Source: Paraburkholderia rhynchosiae (GTDB taxonomy: Bacteria; Pseudomonadota; Gammaproteobacteria; Burkholderiales; Burkholderiaceae). From it: a DNA stretch of 64,000 bases. Positions 63,762 through 64,000 of the stretch are shown here, one piece after another; positions within the stretch are counted from its first letter, which is position 1, and every line of letters starts with the position of its first letter. The notes beneath the pieces were generated by a model, which had not been told where the DNA came from, did no database searches, and saw nothing but the letters and a program-made list of their open reading frames with translations. The stretch is from contig NZ_PNXY01000003.1 of the NCBI RefSeq assembly GCF_002879865.1, forward strand, positions 1-64,000, read 5' to 3'. The position numbers and the translations under genes were made by a program.

Positions 63762-63992
63762 ATGGCGATCAGAGATTTGATGAACGGCGAACGGCAACAT
63801 GCTGCTTTCGCCGAAGCGCAGAAGCTGGCCGACAGCGGCGCCTATCACGATTACACCGACATCGAATACGTTTTGCGCTTTGATTTCGGCTTGACCGATG
63901 TATCGGCGCTGCTCGACAGCCAGTTGATGCATCGCGACCTGAACCGGCGTTGCGCCGACGCGCGCGAGAAGCTCGACGCGCTCAGCGTGTGA
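63762..63992 (+). CDS. Hypothetical small protein (76 residues)
   Basis: A 76-residue helical protein (MAIRDLMNGERQHAAFAEAQ, YTDIEYVLRFDFGLTDVSAL, DLNRRCADAREKLDALSV) with no recognised domain. The start at 63762 has GGAG eight bases upstream; an ATG at 63729 is the alternative. The function is unknown. Confidence 0.6.
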   Translation: MAIRDLMNGERQHAAFAEAQKLADSGAYHDYTDIEYVLRFDFGLTDVSALLDSQLMHRDLNRRCADAREKLDALSV

Positions 63993-64000
63993 CGCAGGCA

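Overview
The window reads as a chromosomal segment of a Burkholderiaceae bacterium, most likely Paraburkholderia. It is GC-rich with Burkholderia-type codon use. Housekeeping neighbourhoods include ribD-ribE-ribBA-ribH-nusB, hemL, uppP, trmB and hemN, with an iaaA-gsiABCD peptide cluster. No rRNA operon, insertion sequence or CRISPR array is visible.

Left host part (1-20059): the end of a branched-chain amino acid ABC importer (livF), ypeA, an argD-type aminotransferase, a 2Fe-2S/FAD reductase, an NAD-dependent epimerase, rsuA and an MFS exporter. Next comes a contiguous plus-strand peptide-scavenging cluster: RpiR/SIS regulator, iaaA, gsiA, gsiB, gsiC, gsiD, a DmpA-type aminopeptidase and a DppA-type D-aminopeptidase. 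The part ends with an exported alpha/beta hydrolase and an APC amino acid permease.

Integrated element (20060-40053, about 20 kb): a site-specific element inserted in the 3' end of a tRNA-Leu(CAA) gene and bounded by a 26-bp direct repeat with one mismatch. A P4-type tyrosine integrase lies next to the intact tRNA. The element carries an AlpA-type regulator, a zinc/TOPRIM primase, a DUF3631 ATPase, a long row of small translationally coupled genes, and a possible small-terminase-like DNA-binding protein. No capsid, portal, tail or lysis gene is visible, so it looks like a phage satellite (P4/PICI-like) rather than a prophage. Non-coding structure includes two distant clusters of GAAAC/GTTTC iterons (one inside the 3' end of the DUF3631 gene), CTCCGT palindromes at a 33-bp period, and an operator array upstream of alpA.

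The end of the element farthest from the integrase carries a low-GC cassette. It holds an AAA ATPase overlapping a DUF4435 gene (the two-gene plan of the PARIS anti-phage system) and, downstream on the same strand, a proteasome-like N-terminal-threonine hydrolase with Thr1, Asp17 and Lys33 in canonical positions. I know of no defence role for this third gene; it is the most novel object here. The integrase end carries a second cargo set, with an LprI-like periplasmic protein, another small exported protein and a membrane protein.

Right host part (40116-64000): hemN, a YkgJ-type Cys-cluster protein, a DUF1439 lipoprotein, uppP, trmB, a possible small RNA, a small transglycosylase-like protein, tRNA-Gly(CCC), yggT, an EthD-like protein, a DUF2520 Rossmann protein, a 53-codon gene, a threonine dehydratase, a LysE exporter, ubiD, a promoter-leader-terminator unit before a lytic transglycosylase, an aminotransferase, nusB, the riboflavin genes, hemL, an EVE-like protein and a Bcr/CflA exporter.
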